Positions 18,532 to 28,083 of a stretch of 64,000 nucleotides of DNA are shown here, piece after piece. How positions within the stretch are numbered: position 1 is the first letter of the stretch; the number at the start of each line of letters is the position of its first letter. Under the pieces are notes generated by a model. It saw only the letters and a program-made list of their open reading frames with translations. It ran no database searches and was not told the origin of the DNA. The position numbers were made by a program, and so were the translations under genes. Origin of the DNA: G963663775 sp963663775 (GTDB lineage Bacteria; Bacillota; Clostridia; Oscillospirales; Butyricicoccaceae); contig OY760624.1 of the NCBI GenBank assembly GCA_963663775.1, positions 2,232,001 to 2,296,000 of the forward strand, read 5' to 3'.

Positions 18532-18584
18532 AACGGCGACTTCTGCAAAAAAATGCGTATTTTTTGCGGAAGTCGCCGTTTTGA
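18532..18584 (+). terminator. Long hairpin terminator, probably bidirectional
   Basis: AACGGCGACTTCTGCAAAAAA (18532-18552) pairs with TTTTTTGCGGAAGTCGCCGTT over about 21 bp with one G-U pair and a short loop. The A and T runs within the arms would serve transcription from either side. Confidence 0.85.
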
Positions 18585-18672
18585 TAAAACAATTGTAAGC
18601 TGCCGTAAAAGGTGGTGCGCAAAGTGCAAGAATGCGAGGGTTTGAAGAGGTGTTTCGCTGCAGCAAATTGTC

Positions 18673-18701
18673 TTGATTTTCATTCTTTCTCATGATATAC
18701 T
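18673..18701 (+). promoter_or_regulatory. Promoter of the type IV pilus cluster
   Basis: TTGATT (18673-18678), a 17-bp spacer and TATACT (18696-18701) with an upstream TG (TGATATACT, extended -10). It is the best vegetative promoter before pilB and leaves a leader of about 90 nt. Confidence 0.78.
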
Positions 18702-18797
18702 CAATTTATACCCCTTGTTTTGTGCAAAATACATTGAATACAATCGAAATGATGGGGTTCGGTGCGTAGCATTGTTTGAGAATAGGAGCGATTGACA

Positions 18798-20501
18798 GTG
18801 AAGCTAGAAAAAAAGAAACTGCGGCTTGGTGATTTGCTGATTGCGCAGGGGGTTATCACGGAAAATCAGCTGCAGGAAGCACTGGCTACGCAGCAGAAAA
18901 CAAAAAAGCGCATTGGTGATATTATGGTGGAGGCCGGTTATATCACCGAATATGAGATTGCACGCGCATTACATATGAAATTGGGCATCGAAATGGTGGA
19001 TTTGCGTGGATATAAAATCCCGCCGGAAGTGATGAATCTGGTCAATGGGTCTTTGCTGCGCAAACATAAAGTACTGCCGCTTGGATTGGATGAACATGAC
19101 CCCAATCTTTTGATTTTGGCAATGGCAGACCCATTGGATATGGTGGCGCAGGAAGATATATCTATTATTACGAATTTGCGTGTAGAACCTCGCATTGCTG
19201 CGAGCGGCGAAATCAATCTGGTGCTCGACCGCTATTTTGGCAAAGACGAAGCCATGTCTGCCGTGGAAAAATATCAAAAGGAGCGGGAGGTACAAAATAG
19301 CCTGTTGGAGGATGCGGCGGCAGAGGAAGCGCAAAGCCTGCACGCTGCGCCAATCGTTCAATTGGTGAAAACGATTATAGAACAGGCCGTGCGCCAACGG
19401 GCAAGCGATATTCACATTGATGCGCTGGAAAAGCAGGTGCGCATTCGGTATCGTATTGATGGCGTGCTGGCAGAGCGAATGCTGTATGATATTTCGCTGC
19501 TGCCCGCCATTGTGACACGTATCAAGATTATGAGCGGCATGGACATTTCGGAAAAAAGAAAACCGCAGGATGGTCGATTGAGCATTACGGTGGACCTGCA
19601 CGACTGTGACATTCGTGTGGCAATGCTGCCCACTGCATTTGGTGAAAAAACAGTGATGCGCTTGACATATTCCAACACCTTGACACGCGGCAAAAGTGAG
19701 TTGGGGATGCGGGATTGGGAGATTCAACGCTTCGAGCGCATTCTGAAAAATCCGCATGGCATTATTTTGGTCACGGGACCCACCGGCAGCGGTAAGTCCT
19801 CGACGCTCTATACAGCGCTCAGTGCACTTAACACCGAGGGCGTGAATATCATTACCGTAGAAGACCCTGTGGAGGCGACGATTTCCGGGGTCAATCAAGT
19901 GCAGGTCAATCCCAAGGCGGATTTAACCTTTGCTACGGCATTGCGCTCGATTCTCAGACAAGACCCTGATGTTATTATGGTGGGCGAAATTCGTGACCGT
20001 GAAACCGCTAAAATTGCGGTGCAGGCATCTATTACAGGACATCTTGTTGTGAGTACCTTACATACAAACAGTGCGGCAGCCACGATTTCAAGATTGCTGG
20101 ATATGGAAATTGAGTCATATTTTATTGCAGATGCGGTGGTCGGCGTTATTGCCCAGCGTTTGGTGCGTAAGCTCTGCACCGCTTGCCGCAGACAACGAAA
20201 AGCCACCAGCGAAGAGAAAAAGCGCATTGGGATTCCGGATGAATATGAGGTGCCGGTGCATGATGCTGTGGGCTGTCCGTTGTGCGGCGAAACCGGCTAT
20301 TATGGCCGGACGGGCGTTTACGAAATTATGGAAATGACACCTGCGCTCAAGCAAGTCATCAGCAATCACGGCTCTACGGAGGAAATCAGGCAAATCGCTT
20401 TGTCGAGCGGCATGCGCTCGCTGCAGAGAAGTGTGGCAGAGTATGTGCTGGAAGGCGTTACAACATTTGAAGAAATGATGAAAATATCACTGGAAGAGTG
20501 A
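18798..20501 (+). CDS. pilB: PilB, type IV pilus assembly ATPase
   Basis: PilB is the cytoplasmic hexameric motor that drives pilus extension. The 567-residue protein has an N-terminal MshEN-type domain (RLGDLLIAQGVITENQL) that in homologues can bind c-di-GMP, and a central domain with DIHID and RYRIDG. Walker A is GPTGSGKSS near residue 327, followed by an Asp box and Walker B (VIMVGEIRD). A zinc tetra-cysteine element (CTAC and CPLC) completes it. GTG 18798 is preferred because AGGAG (18784-18788) is 9 nt upstream; TTG 18792 is only 3 nt away from it. It is the first gene of the pilus cluster. Confidence 0.96.
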   Translation: MKLEKKKLRLGDLLIAQGVITENQLQEALATQQKTKKRIGDIMVEAGYITEYEIARALHMKLGIEMVDLRGYKIPPEVMNLVNGSLLRKHKVLPLGLDEHDPNLLILAMADPLDMVAQEDISIITNLRVEPRIAASGEINLVLDRYFGKDEAMSAVEKYQKEREVQNSLLEDAAAEEAQSLHAAPIVQLVKTIIEQAVRQRASDIHIDALEKQVRIRYRIDGVLAERMLYDISLLPAIVTRIKIMSGMDISEKRKPQDGRLSITVDLHDCDIRVAMLPTAFGEKTVMRLTYSNTLTRGKSELGMRDWEIQRFERILKNPHGIILVTGPTGSGKSSTLYTALSALNTEGVNIITVEDPVEATISGVNQVQVNPKADLTFATALRSILRQDPDVIMVGEIRDRETAKIAVQASITGHLVVSTLHTNSAAATISRLLDMEIESYFIADAVVGVIAQRLVRKLCTACRRQRKATSEEKKRIGIPDEYEVPVHDAVGCPLCGETGYYGRTGVYEIMEMTPALKQVISNHGSTEEIRQIALSSGMRSLQRSVAEYVLEGVTTFEEMMKISLEE

Positions 20502-20537
20502 TTTTGCAATGGGTTGAAGGATGGGAGAAACAATTTC

Positions 20538-21596
20538 ATGAAAATTTTTTTTGAGCTGCTTTGCGATGCCATTTCCTATCACGCATCGGATGTGCATTTC
20601 AGTGCGGGGATGCCGCCCTGCTGCAGAATTGATGGCGGCATTAAGCGTATGTGCGAAGAGATCTTGAAGCCAGAACACATCGCCGGCATGGCAGAGTCCA
20701 TTCTGGAAAAGCACCAAGTTGAGGTGTTTCAGGAAAAAGGCGAAGTGGATTTGGCATATTCCATTCGTGGGGCAGGGCGATTTCGTGTGAATGTGTTTCG
20801 GCAGAGGGGTAGTGTTGCAATTGCGGTGCGTATTTTGAACTTGAACATTCCAGAGCCGCAGGATTTAGGGCTTCCCGAGAGCGTTGTGGAATTGACACAT
20901 AAAAAAAGAGGGCTTGTCATCGTAACAGGACCCACCGGAAGCGGCAAATCCACCACATTGGCATCCTTAATCAATATCATCAATTCGACCTATCCTTACC
21001 ATATTATTACCTTGGAAGACCCCGTGGAATATTTGCATCGGCACAATCGTTCCATTGTGAATCAGCGAGAAATCGGTTCGGATTCTCGGGACTTTGCGTC
21101 TGGGTTGCGTGCGGCGCTGCGTGAAGACCCGGATGTGATTTTTGTGGGAGAAATGCGTGACTTGGAAACGATATCCATTGCGCTGACTGCGGCAGAAACC
21201 GGACATTTGGTATTTTCCACGCTGCATACCATTGGTGCGGCAAATACCATTGACCGCATTATTGATGTGTTCCCTTCCTATCAGCAGCAGCAGATTCGTT
21301 TGCAGCTTGCGGATGTATTGCAGGGCGTTATTTCACAGCAGTTAATTCCCAAAAAAACAGGCGGCGGACGCTGTGCCGCAATTGAAGTGATGCTGATGAA
21401 CAGTGCGATACGCAACCATATTCGAGAAGCCAAAACTTTTCAAATCACAACCGTCATACAAACAGGTCGAAAATTTGGCATGCAGAGCATGGATGATGCG
21501 CTGTACGATTTGTATCGGCAGCGACAAATCACGGAGGAATCTGCACTGCAATATTCGCAGGATCGACAGGCGATGAGCAGAAAATTTCTTGTGTGA
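20538..21596 (+). CDS. pilT: PilT, pilus retraction ATPase
   Basis: PilT depolymerises pili and powers twitching. The 352-residue protein has the N-terminal ASDVHFSAGMPP, Walker A GPTGSGKSTT, Walker B VIFVGEMRD, the His box HLVFSTLHT and the PilT-specific C-terminal AIRNHIREAK, which separates PilT from PilB. ATG 20538 is chosen with GGGAGA upstream at 20523-20528. It sits 36 nt after pilB. Its presence means this pilus should be retractable. Confidence 0.95.
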   Translation: MKIFFELLCDAISYHASDVHFSAGMPPCCRIDGGIKRMCEEILKPEHIAGMAESILEKHQVEVFQEKGEVDLAYSIRGAGRFRVNVFRQRGSVAIAVRILNLNIPEPQDLGLPESVVELTHKKRGLVIVTGPTGSGKSTTLASLINIINSTYPYHIITLEDPVEYLHRHNRSIVNQREIGSDSRDFASGLRAALREDPDVIFVGEMRDLETISIALTAAETGHLVFSTLHTIGAANTIDRIIDVFPSYQQQQIRLQLADVLQGVISQQLIPKKTGGGRCAAIEVMLMNSAIRNHIREAKTFQITTVIQTGRKFGMQSMDDALYDLYRQRQITEESALQYSQDRQAMSRKFLV

Positions 21597-21636
21597 TGTT
21601 GCTGATAAAAAAATGTTTCACTATAGGATTTCGTTG

Positions 21637-21665
21637 TTGAATGAAAAATAGCACTCGTGTAAAAT
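21637..21665 (+). promoter_or_regulatory. Possible internal promoter before pilC
   Basis: TTGAAT (21637-21642), 17 bp, TAAAAT (21660-21665), in the 86-nt gap between pilT and pilC. It could give a second transcript starting at pilC; this is predicted from sequence only. Confidence 0.5.
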
Positions 21666-21682
21666 AAAAGAGGGGAGGTCGT

Positions 21683-22906
21683 GTGGTTTTGCCGAAATAC
21701 AATTACAGGGCGGCGAATGCTGTCGGAAAAGAATCGAAGGGCATCATAACGGCGGAAAATCGAATGTCTGCAATGGATGAATTGAAGCATGCGGGGTTGT
21801 TTGTGATTTCGATGACCGAGCAGAGTGTGTTGACACAGGATGTGTCGCTTCGCATCATGGAAAAGCGACCAAGCCCGCGCGACCTTGCGATATTTTGCCA
21901 TCAGTTTGTTAGCATCATCAATGCCGGTGTTTCGATTATTTCTACCCTGGAAATGCTCTCTGAACAAACCGAAAATAAAATGTTGGGGCATGCGCTGGCA
22001 GAAATTAAGCGAAATATTGAGCGTGGGGAAACCCTTGCAGGCTCTATGCGAGAACATAAAAAGGTGTTTTCTAATATTTTTGTGACTATGGTGGAAGCAG
22101 GCGAAGCCTCCGGCAGTTTGGATATTTCATTTGCCCGCATGGGGACGCAGTTGGAGAAAGAAGCACATTTGAAAGGCTTGATGAAAAAAGCTGCAATTTA
22201 TCCGACGGTGGTTGGGGTTGTTTCGCTGGCGGTTATCATTGGCATGCTGTTGTTTGTTGTGCCAACCTTTCAGACGATGTTTGAGCAAATGAATGTTGAA
22301 TTGCCTGCGATTACCAAAGTCGTGATTGCGATGAGCAGTTTTGTGCAGGCATATTTGCCCCTGTTGCTGTTGGGACTAATAGGTGTCATTTTTGGGATTC
22401 GATTTTTTGTGAAATCTGAGCAGGGAACGATGCTGTTGGGTCGTGTGATTCTCAAACTTCCGCTGTTTGGCAAGCTGACCGTCAAAACCATGGCTTCGCA
22501 TATGAGCCGTACCCTCAGCACATTGCTTGCGGCAGGCATTCCAATGGCACAAGCCTTAGAAATCACGGCAAATACGCTGTCCAATGCGCAATTTCGAGAG
22601 GCACTGCTGGAGGCACGAGAAAGCGTGATTATGGGCACGATGCTGGCAGAGCCACTAGAAAAATCTGCGTTGTTTCCGCCGTTGGTACACCATATGATTC
22701 GCATTGGGGAGGAAACGGGTAGTATGGACGGTATGCTCACCACGTTGGCAAATTTTTATGATGATGAAGTGGAGCTGGCGACACAGTCGCTGATGGCGGC
22801 ACTGGAACCCATGATTATCATTTTGCTGGCAGTGATTATCGGCACGATTGTCGTTTCTGTCATTTTGCCAATGTCCAAGCTGTATGCAAGCTTCGACAGC
22901 CTATAA
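21683..22906 (+). CDS. pilC: PilC, inner-membrane platform protein of the pilus
   Basis: The 407-residue protein shows the duplicated T2SF/PilC architecture. Each half is a cytoplasmic helical domain (FCHQFVSIINAGVSI and MSRTLSTLLAAGIPM) with the motif MVEAGEASGSLD or MIRIGEETGSMD. Transmembrane helices lie near 170-195, 225-245 and 375-400. It anchors PilB/PilT to the growing pilus. GTG 21683 follows GGGGAGG closely; TTG 21689, giving MPKYNYRA, is spaced better (10 nt) and may be the true start. Confidence 0.94.
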   Translation: MVLPKYNYRAANAVGKESKGIITAENRMSAMDELKHAGLFVISMTEQSVLTQDVSLRIMEKRPSPRDLAIFCHQFVSIINAGVSIISTLEMLSEQTENKMLGHALAEIKRNIERGETLAGSMREHKKVFSNIFVTMVEAGEASGSLDISFARMGTQLEKEAHLKGLMKKAAIYPTVVGVVSLAVIIGMLLFVVPTFQTMFEQMNVELPAITKVVIAMSSFVQAYLPLLLLGLIGVIFGIRFFVKSEQGTMLLGRVILKLPLFGKLTVKTMASHMSRTLSTLLAAGIPMAQALEITANTLSNAQFREALLEARESVIMGTMLAEPLEKSALFPPLVHHMIRIGEETGSMDGMLTTLANFYDDEVELATQSLMAALEPMIIILLAVIIGTIVVSVILPMSKLYASFDSL

Positions 22907-23000
22907 CCAAAAACGTGTGTATACTTATTTTAAGAATTCCGGCATGATTGGCATGCTTGAATCATATATGTGAGATTTTTTTAGAGAGAGGAAACAAAAC

Positions 23001-23462
23001 ATGAAAAGAATGAAAACAAAGTTGCAGAGTGTACTCCGCAAAAAAATGGGTAATCAGGGCTTCTCCTTGATTGAGTTGATGGTCGTCATTGCGATGATGG
23101 CGGCATTGGTTGCCGTGCTGGCACCGCAGTATTTGAAGTACGTGGAGAGAGCACGTGTGTCTGCGGATGAAACAACTGCGGCAGAGGTTTTGAATGCTGT
23201 AAAAATCGCTGCGGCAGACCCGAATTTGACATGGGCAGCGGGTGTAACCTATACGATTCAGTGGAGTTCTAGCAGTGCAATTACAGTTACTGCAAGTGAC
23301 AGTAGCGACACCAAGACCTTTGTAGACGAATTGAAAGGTACATTAGGTGAAACATTGCCAGAAATCAAATCCGCAACACATAAAGCTACAGCAGACGATG
23401 TATATCAAGTTACCGTTACGGTAACTACATCAGGCGCTACAATTGCTGATGATTGGGTGTAA
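23001..23462 (+). CDS. pilA: Major type IV pilin PilA
   Basis: The 153-residue prepilin has a basic leader ending in NQG, then FSLIELMVVIAMMAALVAVL with the invariant Glu at mature position 5. Cleavage after Gly20 would give a mature pilin of about 133 residues. A globular part rich in Ser, Thr and Ala follows, with no cysteine, so no disulphide-bounded D region. AGAGAGG at 22983-22989 gives a strong ribosome site, as expected for the abundant subunit. It is the only pilin here with classic major-pilin size and stands directly before the prepilin peptidase. Confidence 0.93.
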   Translation: MKRMKTKLQSVLRKKMGNQGFSLIELMVVIAMMAALVAVLAPQYLKYVERARVSADETTAAEVLNAVKIAAADPNLTWAAGVTYTIQWSSSSAITVTASDSSDTKTFVDELKGTLGETLPEIKSATHKATADDVYQVTVTVTTSGATIADDWV

Positions 23463-23491
23463 AATTCGTACATACAAATTTTGTATTGAAA

Positions 23492-24265
23492 ATGAATGAA
23501 ATGGATACATTTCTGATGGTATATAACAGTGTTGTCTTTCTCTTTGGCATCCTTGTGGGCAGTTTTTTAAATGTCTGTATCTTACGCATTCCAAAGGGAG
23601 AAAGCATTGTGACAACGCCTTCGCACTGCGTGCATTGCGGTGTAAGGCTGCGATGGTTTGAATTGCTGCCGCTGTTCAGCTGGCTTGCCCTGCGGGGCAA
23701 GTGCCGCACGTGCAGTGGGTCGATTTCGGCACAATATCCACTGATTGAGGCGGCGAATGGCATCCTTTGGGTACTTATCAGCAGTCAGCTTGGCTTCACG
23801 CCATATGCACTGCTCGGCTGTCTGATGACCTCGGCACTGCTTGCGCTGAGTGTCATCGATGGTCGGACAGGTGAAATTCCCCAGGGAATGAATCTTTTTA
23901 TTCTTGGTTTGGGAGGCATCCATCTCTTGCTTGATTGGAGCGGGTGGACTGTCTATGCCATCGGATTCCTTGCCGTGAGCGTTCCATTGACAGTGGTTGC
24001 GCTTGTCACCAATGGCAGAGGCATCGGCGGCGGCGACATTAAATTGATGGCGGCATGCGGTTTGTTTTTGGGATGGAAGCTGATTTTGCTGGCATTTTGC
24101 TTGGGATGCGTGTTGGGTTCGCTGATTCATGTGGTGCGTATGCGGGCATTTGGCGCAGGGAGAGTTTTGGCATTTGGACCATATCTTTCTGCGGGCGTGG
24201 TGATTGCCATGCTGTGGGGAAACCAGATACTCAACTGGTATATTGGGATATTGATTGGACTTTGA
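23492..24265 (+). CDS. pilD: Prepilin peptidase PilD
   Basis: PilD cleaves and N-methylates prepilins in the membrane. The 257-residue polytopic protein has the N-terminal GSFLNVCILRIP, the zinc-type cysteine pairs CVHC and CRTC and the first catalytic Asp in DGRTGEIP. The second catalytic Asp is in GGGDIK. The start is uncertain. ATG 23492 and 23501 are in frame and neither has a clear ribosome site, which fits low expression behind the highly expressed pilin. A TTG at 23453 would overlap pilA. Confidence 0.94.
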   Translation: MNEMDTFLMVYNSVVFLFGILVGSFLNVCILRIPKGESIVTTPSHCVHCGVRLRWFELLPLFSWLALRGKCRTCSGSISAQYPLIEAANGILWVLISSQLGFTPYALLGCLMTSALLALSVIDGRTGEIPQGMNLFILGLGGIHLLLDWSGWTVYAIGFLAVSVPLTVVALVTNGRGIGGGDIKLMAACGLFLGWKLILLAFCLGCVLGSLIHVVRMRAFGAGRVLAFGPYLSAGVVIAMLWGNQILNWYIGILIGL

Positions 24266-24306
24266 CGCAAACAAGCGATGGAGGACTAGGGAGGACGTTC
24301 GTTAAT

Positions 24307-25932
24307 ATGGCCAAAGAGTTGAACGTTGAAATTGGAGAGCGTCTCATCAAAGTCTGTATGTTTGGCAACAAAAAAAAGTTACAGGTTCAGCGTAGTTTTA
24401 TGTTTCAGACACCAGAGGGAACGGTGTCTGACGGGCAGATAAAAGACCCTGAAACGATTGCCAAAGCGCTGAAAACAGAATTGCGCCGACGCAAAATGCG
24501 TGCGTCCAAAGTGTTTTTTTCTGTTACCTCCGGTAAAGTAGCAACACGTGAAGTGCATTTGCCGCCCATCAAGGCAAAGCGTTTGAAGGCGTTGGTGGAG
24601 AGCAATGCTGCGGAATATTTTCCGGTGGATATGAGCAATTATCACATTACCTATACGGTGCTGGATTTCAAAGCAAGCGGAGAGAATCCCGGATACCGTG
24701 TGCTTGTGATGGTGGCTCCGCTGAACATTTTGGAAGGATATTTCAAGATTGCAGAGCTTACAGGACTGCAAATTAAGGCGATTGACTATTTCGGCAACAG
24801 TCAATTTCGTGCGTTGGAGGATAAAAACGGAAAAGAAGTGACGATGTACGTCAGCGTGGGATGCAAAAGCACCTGCATCACATTTTTACGGGACAAGGAA
24901 TTTATGCTGCAGCGCATCCTTGGGGCAGGTGCAGATGAATTGATTTTGCAGTATATGCAAGCGACCTCCAAAGCAGAGGATACCTATCTGGAGGCATTGG
25001 GGGAAGTATCGATTGCAGAAGCAGAAACGGAAGAAATGGATGGCGTGCTGCCCAAAGAAATCATTGTGGACTGTTTGGAGCGTTTGGTGGATGGCATTGT
25101 GCGTGTCACAGATCATTTCAACTCCATCAACTGGGAAGCGCCTGTTGAAAAAATCGTTTTGCTGGGCACGTGCTGCCGTGTTATGGGGCTGAAACAGCTG
25201 CTGTCAGAGCAAACGCCGGTGGCACCTGTCTATTTGGACACGGTTTCCGGCTTTTCGAGCATACCCGGCGCAAAGGCGGAGGTTTTTTCTCAGTATTTAT
25301 CGTGCATTGGCGCATCCATACAGCCAGTAGACTTTATACCAATGCAGTTTGCCAAGGGGAAACTGCGCAAAAAAGACAAGGAAACAGAAGATTCTCTTCA
25401 GTTTGGTGTTGTTTTTTTTATACTGAGCATTTTTTTATCTTCGTCCATTGCGGTGGTTGCTGTTTTGGACTATATGGCATCCAAACAAGAAAAGGAATCC
25501 TTGGAGAAACAGGTCGCTGACCTCTCCTATGTGGAAAGCACCTATCAAACCTATACGGATTATCAAAATTGTGTGTCGGATTTTGCGGCATTGTTTACGC
25601 TGGTATCCTCACCCAATGACCAGCTTGCAAGTTTTATTGCGGAACTTGAGGAAAAAATGCCGTCTGGCATTTGTGTGCTATCCGCAAATTGCTCTACCGA
25701 GGAGGTTTCGATGAATGTTACCGTGCCCACAAAAGCGGCAGCGGCAATGGTTATCGTGCAGTTGCGGAGCTTTGAAAGCATTGCAGATGTGAATGTCAGC
25801 TCAATTTCAGAGAGCACAGAGGACACAAGCGTTCCGATGGTAAATTTCTCGGTAAATTGCAGTTATGTTGGTGCAGAACAGGTGGTAGCGGCAGACGAAG
25901 ATACAGCGGCAGCAGTTGATGCAGTGCCATAA
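24307..25932 (+). CDS. pilMN: Fused PilM-PilN pilus assembly protein
   Basis: The 541-residue protein joins two assembly parts. Residues about 1-365 have the actin-like PilM pattern, beginning MAKELNVEIGERLIKVCMF, with TTFL-like nucleotide-fold segments such as TMYVSVGCKSTCITFLRD. Residues about 370-541 look like PilN: a transmembrane helix (FGVVFFILSIFLSSSIAVVAV), a coiled coil and a small ferredoxin-like domain. Separate PilM normally binds the PilN cytoplasmic tail, so fusion fixes that contact. Clostridioides difficile also carries a pilMN fusion in its main cluster. ATG 24307 has GGAGG 12 nt upstream. The next gene supplies PilO. Confidence 0.88.
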   Translation: MAKELNVEIGERLIKVCMFGNKKKLQVQRSFMFQTPEGTVSDGQIKDPETIAKALKTELRRRKMRASKVFFSVTSGKVATREVHLPPIKAKRLKALVESNAAEYFPVDMSNYHITYTVLDFKASGENPGYRVLVMVAPLNILEGYFKIAELTGLQIKAIDYFGNSQFRALEDKNGKEVTMYVSVGCKSTCITFLRDKEFMLQRILGAGADELILQYMQATSKAEDTYLEALGEVSIAEAETEEMDGVLPKEIIVDCLERLVDGIVRVTDHFNSINWEAPVEKIVLLGTCCRVMGLKQLLSEQTPVAPVYLDTVSGFSSIPGAKAEVFSQYLSCIGASIQPVDFIPMQFAKGKLRKKDKETEDSLQFGVVFFILSIFLSSSIAVVAVLDYMASKQEKESLEKQVADLSYVESTYQTYTDYQNCVSDFAALFTLVSSPNDQLASFIAELEEKMPSGICVLSANCSTEEVSMNVTVPTKAAAAMVIVQLRSFESIADVNVSSISESTEDTSVPMVNFSVNCSYVGAEQVVAADEDTAAAVDAVP

Positions 25933-25944
25933 GGAGATGGGCAT

Positions 25945-26658
25945 ATGACGATTTCAAAGCGTGATGTAAAGCTGCTTTTCATTTTGTTTGGGCTTTTGAT
26001 TTTTGTGGGCGTATACGTCGGCGTTTACAACAAATTCGACAGTCAAACGGTGCAGCTGCAGGCAGATATTGCGGATTTGCAGCTGCGAGTCGAGCAGTTG
26101 CAGGGATATTATGAGAATCTCGATTTTTATGAAGAGGGCATCGTAAACAGCAAAAAGGAGATTCAAAAAAAGCTGGATGAATACCCAAATGATGTGCGTG
26201 CGGAAGATGGCATCATGTATGCCGACCGGTTGGAAAAAGAAGTCGGGATTACCATCAGCTCTGCGATGTTTTCCGAGCCAGAAACGGTTATGGAGCTGCG
26301 CGGCATTCTGGAAAATGAAACCGGCGGCTATCAAGTGACCAATTTCAATGCGCTATACATGGCAGTCGATTATACCTGTACATTGAATTATCAGCAGCTT
26401 AAAAACATGATTTATTATGTTAATCACACCAAAAATCTGACGAAATTAAACACGGTTAATATCAGTTATGATGCCACCACGGGAGAGCTTGCGGGAAATG
26501 TTGCAGTCGACAAATATTTTATTCGAGGAGCGGATGAAAATTATTATCCGACCGAAGTGCCGTCCATGCAGATGGGCACAAAAAATATTTTTGGCACGGT
26601 GACTACAAAAACAACCGCTGCAAATGGTGCGGCAGCAACTCCAACTGCCGTGAACTAA
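25945..26658 (+). CDS. pilO: PilO-like pilus alignment protein
   Basis: The 237-residue protein has a short cytoplasmic N-terminus, one transmembrane helix (LFILFGLLIFVGVYVGVY), a coiled coil (about 30-75) and a ferredoxin-like C-terminal domain. This is the PilO layout, and it would pair with the PilN half of the fused neighbour. Sequence signatures are weak, so the call rests mostly on architecture and on its position 12 nt behind pilMN. AAGGAG at 25931-25936 precedes the ATG. A Thr/Ala-rich tail ends the protein. Confidence 0.82.
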   Translation: MTISKRDVKLLFILFGLLIFVGVYVGVYNKFDSQTVQLQADIADLQLRVEQLQGYYENLDFYEEGIVNSKKEIQKKLDEYPNDVRAEDGIMYADRLEKEVGITISSAMFSEPETVMELRGILENETGGYQVTNFNALYMAVDYTCTLNYQQLKNMIYYVNHTKNLTKLNTVNISYDATTGELAGNVAVDKYFIRGADENYYPTEVPSMQMGTKNIFGTVTTKTTAANGAAATPTAVN

Positions 26659-26715
26659 CAGCATACAAGAAAAGCGATGAGAATGAAACGCACAAACCGC
26701 AGAGGGAGCAAGAAT

Positions 26716-28014
26716 ATGACCAGTAACGGGAGAAAAATTGGAAATCAAGGCTTTTCTCTCTTGGAATTGCTGGTTGGTATTGCTATGCTGGCGGTTTTGA
26801 CCTTGCCGCTGCTGCATAGTATGTTGACATCGACGAATACCAATGCAAAAAGTCGGGCAATACACGAAGAAACATTGGCGGCACAAAATGTTGTGGAAGC
26901 GATTCATGCGCTGAGCATTGATGCGATTGTGACGGATGTAGGTGCGTTTCAAGCGGGAACGATGTCTACGCTCGGCTGCCTGCAAGATTTTGCGCAGTCC
27001 GCTGGGTTTTATACCTATCATGCGGCGCAGGGAAGCTATACTGTTGTCAGTGACCCGACAAGCGTGGAATTGGCGCAGGATACGTATTACATCGGACTGA
27101 CGGGTGTAACAACGGCACAATCTACGTATAATGCCATGGTGAAACTGGATGCTTCTGCGTTTTCTGCGACCAATCAAGAGGATATTTCGCTATATTCTGC
27201 GATGGATGCTGTATTTTGTCAGCCGATGGATACGGCAGGTGGGAGTTCCGGCACGGTGCTGCAAAATCCAGATTCCTTGGCAGCGGCGGATTTTGCCAAT
27301 ACCGCCACCAGTTTGAGCCTGCAAACGGTTTCGGCGTCTTATTTTGCGCATCGCATGGTTCGCACCATAGAAATTGATATGACACAGAGCGGTGACGATG
27401 TGGTTGCAGAAGCGACTTACCAGTATACGACAGCGTATCATTACACCGTGGAGGAAACGGATGCTGATGGGAACAGCGTGACAGTGGCGCATGACACTAC
27501 TTTGACCTATTCCAAAGACTATACTTTTTATACGGGTGCTTCTGCTGATTTTACAAAAGTATATTTCTTCTATGAACCCAATTACAATACACTGAACGGC
27601 TCAAATTACGATAATATCACCATTTATAATCACAATGGACTGCCGATTACGTTTTTTTTAGTGAAACAAAACAAAACGGGGTACACCAATGGTGTGTTGG
27701 GCGGTGTCGACTATGACAGCAGTTACCAGGGGAATTTAAAGTTGAAAGAACCCGACTTGGGACAAGGTACACAAGCCATTGCTACGCTTTACAGCAATAT
27801 GGGGGTGCATCTCGGAACAGGTGAAACGCTTTCCAATCCATCGATATTCCGCATCTATTACGGCATTCGATTTTATTATGGCACGCTGTCTGGGACGTTG
27901 GTTGCAAAAGATGCTGTCAATCGGTTGTATGGCATTCAGGTTGATATTTATCCAAATGGTACAGCCTTCACAGGAGAGCCGTTATGCCATTTTGAGGCTT
28001 CGAAAGTGGACTGA
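26716..28014 (+). CDS. Minor pilin, PilV-like, unusually long
   Basis: The 432-residue prepilin has a basic leader ending at NQG, then FSLLELLVGIAMLAVLTLPLL with Glu at position 5. After the helix comes a long Thr/Ser/Tyr-rich globular region with no recognised domain. Minor pilins of the PilV class are usually 150-200 residues, so this one is more than twice normal size. I start at ATG 26716 after GAGGGAG (26702-26708); ATG 26677 would add 13 residues to the leader. It should be processed by PilD and placed at the pilus tip or as an initiator. Confidence 0.86.
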   Translation: MTSNGRKIGNQGFSLLELLVGIAMLAVLTLPLLHSMLTSTNTNAKSRAIHEETLAAQNVVEAIHALSIDAIVTDVGAFQAGTMSTLGCLQDFAQSAGFYTYHAAQGSYTVVSDPTSVELAQDTYYIGLTGVTTAQSTYNAMVKLDASAFSATNQEDISLYSAMDAVFCQPMDTAGGSSGTVLQNPDSLAAADFANTATSLSLQTVSASYFAHRMVRTIEIDMTQSGDDVVAEATYQYTTAYHYTVEETDADGNSVTVAHDTTLTYSKDYTFYTGASADFTKVYFFYEPNYNTLNGSNYDNITIYNHNGLPITFFLVKQNKTGYTNGVLGGVDYDSSYQGNLKLKEPDLGQGTQAIATLYSNMGVHLGTGETLSNPSIFRIYYGIRFYYGTLSGTLVAKDAVNRLYGIQVDIYPNGTAFTGEPLCHFEASKVD

Positions 28015-28083
28015 GTGCTTGTTTATGTGAAAAATACAGGGCATTGTTTTTTCTGATGCAAATACAAGAAGGAGGTGGAGCAG

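Larger units (their letters stand above)
18470..18797 (+). other. Gene-free stretch between the rseC-like gene and pilB
   Basis: These 328 nt hold a long near-perfect hairpin (18532-18580) that acts as the terminator of the cda operon and, further on, the promoter of the pilus cluster (18673-18701). Nothing else is recognisable. Confidence 0.8.

Noticed and set aside
22942..22956. GCATG-ATTGG-CATGC inverted repeat between pilC and pilA.
   Set aside because: The stem is only 5 bp with no T run; too weak to call a terminator or operator.
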